Below, piece by piece: positions 21,615-24,309 of a stretch of DNA of 24,309 bases. The notes beneath the pieces were generated by a model. That model did no database searches, was not told where the DNA came from, and saw only the letters and a list, made by a program, of their open reading frames with translations. Position numbers and translations under genes: made by a program. The first letter of the stretch is position 1. Each line of letters starts with the position of its first letter. Source of the stretch: an uncultured Prevotella sp. (GTDB lineage: Bacteria > Bacteroidota > Bacteroidia > Bacteroidales > Bacteroidaceae); assembly GCA_934230115.1 (NCBI GenBank), contig CAKQEI010000039.1:1-24309 (forward strand). The letters are read 5' to 3'.

Positions 21615-23456
21615 ATGTTGAATAGACTAAAGTATCTCTTGTCGTGTTTCCTCGCGACGTTTGCTTATTTCCTTGTTCAGAAGCCCGTCTTCATGTTGTG
21701 CAACGCCCCCAAGTCGTATGTTCTGACAGATTATCTTGAAGTAATGTGGCATGGCTCGTCGCTCGATGCTACCACAGCAGGCTATCTCACGATAGTGCCG
21801 TTCTTGCTCGCCTTGGTGTCGGTGTGGTATGGCAAGCTGCCTTTGCGCCGCATCCTCACACCTTATTATATATTGGCCATGCTTCTTGTGAGCATGATAT
21901 TCGTGGGCGACTTCTCCCTCTTCTCGTTCTGGGAGAGCAAGCTCGACGCCTCCATATTCATCTATATCGACTCGCCCAAGAACGCTATGGCAAGCGTCTC
22001 CACATTGTATGTGGTGGGCAGAGTGCTGCTCATCGTAGTGCTCACAGCCCTCATGTCGCTGCTCCTGAGGTGGCTCACGCCCAAGACGTTAGGCAGCATT
22101 GGTTCCATGCGCAGCCGTATCGTTTCCACCGTGCTTGCCGTGCCCGTAGGCGCATTGCTGTTTGTGGTGATACGTGGCGGAGTGAGAGTGTCCACCCAGA
22201 ATGTGGGCAGCGCCTATTTCAGCAACGACCAGTTTCTCAATCTCTCAGCCATCAACCCCGCCTTCAACCTCCTTGCGAGCATGGGTCAGCAATCGAAGTA
22301 CGAGGACGAGTTCAACTTCTACGATGAGTCGCAGCGTGCTTCCATGATGCAGGGTCTCTATCCCAAGGCCGACACCGACACCCCCGTCTTGCTCAAGACC
22401 CGCCGCCCCAACGTGCTCGTCATCCTGCTTGAGAGCTTCGGCGCAACCATGGTCGATTGTCTTGGTGGCGAGAAAGGCGTGTCGCCCAATCTCGACGCTC
22501 TTGCCCGTGAGGGCGTGTTCTTCAGCAATGCCTATGCCAGCAGTTTCCGCACCGACCGTGGCATGGTGTGCACCTTCAGCGCCTTCCCCGGATTGCCCAC
22601 GCTCTCCATTATGAAGGTGGCAAATCTCTCACGCCACATGCCCAACATCGCTGCCTCGCTTTCGCGCCAGGGCTACACCACCGACTTCCTCTATGGTGGC
22701 GACATCAACTTCACCAATATGCGTGGCTATCTCATGGCAGGTGGCTTCGAGCAGTTGGCCTCGCAGGACGACTTCTCCATGTCCGACCGCAACTATAGCA
22801 AGTGGGGTGTTCACGACGGAATCACGTTTCCCCGCCTCTTCGAGATGCTCCAGTCGCGTGAGAACCAGCAGAAACCTTGGTTCACCACCTTCCTCACGCT
22901 CAGCAGCCATGAGCCGTTCGAGGTGCCATTCCGCAAGTTCAGCGACGACCACTTCAATGCCTTTGCCTACACCGACCATTGCCTGGGCGAGTTTATCAGC
23001 CGCTTCCGCAAGACCAAGGCGTGGGACAACACCCTCATTGTGCTCCTGCCCGACCACGGCATTCCCTATCCCAAGCAGGGCGAGCGTTTCGGTCCGCGCT
23101 ATTTCCGCATCCCCATCATCTTTGCCGGAGGTGCCGTCAAGGGTCATGTGTCGGTGGATAAAATCGTGAGCCAGACCGACCTTGCCGCCACTCTGCTTGC
23201 CCAGCTTGGCTTGAGCCATGCCGACTTCCCCTTCAGCCGCAATGTGCTAAGCAGCAGCTACACCCGTCCCTTCGCCTTCTATTCCTTTGGCAATGGCTTC
23301 GGTATGGTCGACAGCACTGGAGTGAGTGTCTACGACAATGCCTCCAACCGTGTGTTCTATAGCGAGCGTCCTGAGGGCGACAATGCCCGTGTGGCACGTG
23401 GCAAGGCGATATTGCAGACGCTGTATGATAGAGTGGGGGAGATAAATCGCAAGTGA
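21615..23456 (+). CDS. LTA synthase/sulfatase-fold phosphotransferase, membrane-anchored
   Basis: The 613-residue protein has about five N-terminal membrane helices (roughly 8-28, 54-72, 84-106, 131-152 and 170-188), then a periplasmic sulfatase/alkaline-phosphatase-fold domain from about 260. The layout is that of LtaS and MdoB-type enzymes. Expected active-site residues are visible: Glu 273 in LLESFG, nucleophile Thr 313 in FRTDRG, His 432 in SSHEPF, and Asp 480-His 481 in LLPDHG. Family members transfer glycerol-phosphate or phosphoethanolamine head groups from phospholipids to glycans or lipids. Bacteroidetes do not make Gram-positive lipoteichoic acid, so the acceptor is unknown (periplasmic glucan, LPS or capsule). 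It is divergent from a PAP2 phosphatase. No Shine-Dalgarno is seen before the ATG. Confidence 0.9.
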   Translation: MLNRLKYLLSCFLATFAYFLVQKPVFMLCNAPKSYVLTDYLEVMWHGSSLDATTAGYLTIVPFLLALVSVWYGKLPLRRILTPYYILAMLLVSMIFVGDFSLFSFWESKLDASIFIYIDSPKNAMASVSTLYVVGRVLLIVVLTALMSLLLRWLTPKTLGSIGSMRSRIVSTVLAVPVGALLFVVIRGGVRVSTQNVGSAYFSNDQFLNLSAINPAFNLLASMGQQSKYEDEFNFYDESQRASMMQGLYPKADTDTPVLLKTRRPNVLVILLESFGATMVDCLGGEKGVSPNLDALAREGVFFSNAYASSFRTDRGMVCTFSAFPGLPTLSIMKVANLSRHMPNIAASLSRQGYTTDFLYGGDINFTNMRGYLMAGGFEQLASQDDFSMSDRNYSKWGVHDGITFPRLFEMLQSRENQQKPWFTTFLTLSSHEPFEVPFRKFSDDHFNAFAYTDHCLGEFISRFRKTKAWDNTLIVLLPDHGIPYPKQGERFGPRYFRIPIIFAGGAVKGHVSVDKIVSQTDLAATLLAQLGLSHADFPFSRNVLSSSYTRPFAFYSFGNGFGMVDSTGVSVYDNASNRVFYSERPEGDNARVARGKAILQTLYDRVGEINRK

Positions 23457-23461
23457 CTTGA

Positions 23462-23517
23462 ATATGCGTAGATACCCTGCCGTACTGAAAGGGCGTTTTG
23501 GGTACTAATCAGCATAT
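23462..23517. other. Structured intergenic element between convergent genes
   Basis: ATATGC (23462-23467) pairs with GCATAT (23512-23517), and TACCC (23473-23477) with GGGTA (23500-23504), around an inner region in which CCCT (23475-23478) could alternatively pair with AGGG (23490-23493). CCATG/CATGG (23521-23538) adds a small second hairpin. There is no T-tract. This accounts for most of the 127-base gap between the converging genes. It may act as a terminator or be an interspersed repeat. Confidence 0.4.
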
Positions 23518-23583
23518 AGCCCATGTCTGATGGCATGGAAAGAGAATTCACGTATCTGCCTTCATATGCAACTAATCGCTATT

Positions 23584-24177
23584 TTATCCCTCCGAACCGA
23601 GGTCGCCATCCTCGCCCGATGAGCCGCCGCCCTCCTGCGCTGAGCCCGCGCCGCCCGGCTTGCTGTCGGTGCCGCTTGGATTGCTGCCGCCCGGGGTGCC
23701 CGTGCCGCCGCCGTTGGGGTCGTTCTCCGGGTCGTCGATGGTTCCGTCGTCGCCCGAGGTAACCTTCTTCACCACATTGCCGTTGCGGTCGTAGCAGGTG
23801 ATGTTGATTGAGGTCTCGGCAAGCTCGCGCTTGATGAGCGGATTAGGGGTGAAAATCACTCGGCGCGAGGTGATGATGCCCGATGCCACATCGTTGACGG
23901 TTGCCACACTCTTGGCGCGCACGCCCAGACGCATGGTGCCCAGTCCGGGGATGGCTACCGAGTGGCCCTCAGTGGCCCACGCCTTGATCACGTCGCCTGC
24001 AGCGTCCCAACAGGCCTGCATCACGCCGCGGCTGACGCCTGAGCGGAGAGCTGCCTCCTGAATAACCTTCGCCTCCGAGAGACGGTTGTAGATCTCGGTG
24101 CCGAGAACGTAACGATACTTGCCCTTGTACTCGCCAATTTGCTGAAGGGTCTCTTTTGCTTTAAGATTAATTGCCAT
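23584..24177 (-). CDS. HU-related (HU_rel, Bacteroidales histone-like) DNA-binding protein with acidic Gly-rich tail
   Basis: The 197-residue protein has an HU/IHF-like domain in about 1-140: IYNRLSEAKVIQEAALRSGVSRG (helices), VIKAWATEGHSVAIPGLGTMRLGVRA (the HU beta-arm base), and SRRVIFTPNPLIKREL (analogous to the R-x-P-x-F and P-x(3)-L end of HU). This matches the Bacteroidales HU-related group that is often encoded near an N-acetylmuramoyl-alanine amidase; none is visible in this window. Residues 141-197 are a disordered tail of Gly, Ser, Asp, Glu and Pro, encoded by very GC-rich DNA (23587-23757). The upstream region is an unusual heptamer-hairpin array that continues past the window end, so the promoter is not visible. 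Confidence 0.82.
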   Translation of the reverse strand: MAINLKAKETLQQIGEYKGKYRYVLGTEIYNRLSEAKVIQEAALRSGVSRGVMQACWDAAGDVIKAWATEGHSVAIPGLGTMRLGVRAKSVATVNDVASGIITSRRVIFTPNPLIKRELAETSINITCYDRNGNVVKKVTSGDDGTIDDPENDPNGGGTGTPGGSNPSGTDSKPGGAGSAQEGGGSSGEDGDLGSEG

Positions 24178-24183
24178 AATTTA

Positions 24184-24309
24184 GAGTTTTGAGTTTTGAG
24201 TTTTGAGTTTTGAATTGTTGCGCGGAGCGCAATTTTGAGTTTTGAGTTTTGAGTTTTGAATTATCGGCAAAGCCGATTTTGAGTTGTTCAGTTTTGAGTT
24301 TTGAATTGT
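24184..24309. repeat. Composite tandem array of GAGTTTT heptamers and short hairpins (continues beyond the window)
   Basis: Four GAGTTTT units (24184-24211) are followed by GAATTGT and a perfect hairpin TTGCGC-GGA-GCGCAA (24218-24232). Three more GAGTTTT units (24237-24257) precede GAATT and a second perfect hairpin ATCGGC-AAA-GCCGAT (24263-24277). Degenerate units then lead to another GAGTTTT-GAATTGT (24296-24309) at the edge. The GAATT markers are 45-46 bases apart, so there is a higher-order period. It lies just upstream of the HU-related gene. Confidence 0.8.

Noticed and set aside
22629..23219. Minus-strand open frame of 196 codons within the LTA-synthase-like gene
   Set aside because: It is a shadow of the conserved catalytic domain on the + strand. 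The apparent protein has no recognisable domain.
23357..23551. Minus-strand 64-codon open frame downstream of the HU-related gene (possible small companion protein)
   Set aside because: It runs into the 3' end of the converging gene, has no hydrophobic segment and overlaps the structured spacer. I could not support it as coding.
24184..24309. Possible CRISPR array
   Set aside because: The units are 7 bp, and the 45-bp super-period contains self-complementary hairpins rather than unique spacers. There are no cas genes.

Overview
The window looks like a chromosomal segment from a member of the Bacteroidales, most likely Prevotellaceae (Prevotella/Segatella-like). The phylum call rests on several things seen directly. 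Promoters have the Bacteroidetes form TTTG-N19/20-TAnnTTTG (positions 140-170, 3119-3149 and 16575-16605, with CTTG variants at 19046-19077 and 20710-20741). Shine-Dalgarno sequences are mostly absent. Typical Bacteroidales gene families are present: DPP-IV, an HU-related protein with an acidic tail, and a GH133/GT/GH57 glycogen cluster. The genus is inferred from general resemblance, not from a search.

Left part (1-7990). The last 21 codons of a glyceraldehyde-3-phosphate dehydrogenase end at a strong terminator. A + strand pair follows, miaA-type tRNA dimethylallyltransferase and a DagK/YegS-like lipid kinase. It converges on a Crp/Fnr-type regulator, with a long palindromic hairpin between them. 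The regulator is divergent from a three-gene glycogen operon: debranching enzyme (GH133), GT4/GT5-like glycogen synthase and a GH57 protein. The GH57 protein appears to have lost both catalytic residues and carries a coiled-coil tail, so it may be a non-catalytic glycogen-associated protein. Two similar dyads sit in the divergent promoter region.

Middle part (7996-14199, all minus). Formate-tetrahydrofolate ligase is followed after 5 bases by a beta-lactamase-fold serine hydrolase. Upstream lies an overlapping two-gene unit of unknown function: a lipoprotein with a TIM-barrel look, then a 716-residue exported helical-repeat protein. The leader of this unit holds a 24-bp tandem repeat in which each copy spells the same four-codon mini-ORF.

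Right-middle part (14446-20678). There is a YbjQ-family protein on +, then a minus-strand operon SPFH/Band-7 - small ribbon-helix-helix protein - DUF1648 membrane protein. Dipeptidyl peptidase IV follows with its own promoter and terminator. An esterase gene leads into an MgtC-family membrane protein; a perfect 12-bp inverted repeat overlaps the esterase promoter and start codon.

Right end (20771-24309). A PAP2 phosphatase is divergent from a five-TM LTA-synthase/sulfatase-fold phosphotransferase, suggesting envelope lipid or glycan head-group chemistry. That gene converges, across a structured 127-bp spacer, on an HU-related protein with a very GC-rich acidic Gly/Ser/Asp tail. The window ends inside a composite array of GAGTTTT heptamers separated by short perfect hairpins.

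No rRNA, tRNA, CRISPR array, transposase or prophage structural gene was seen.
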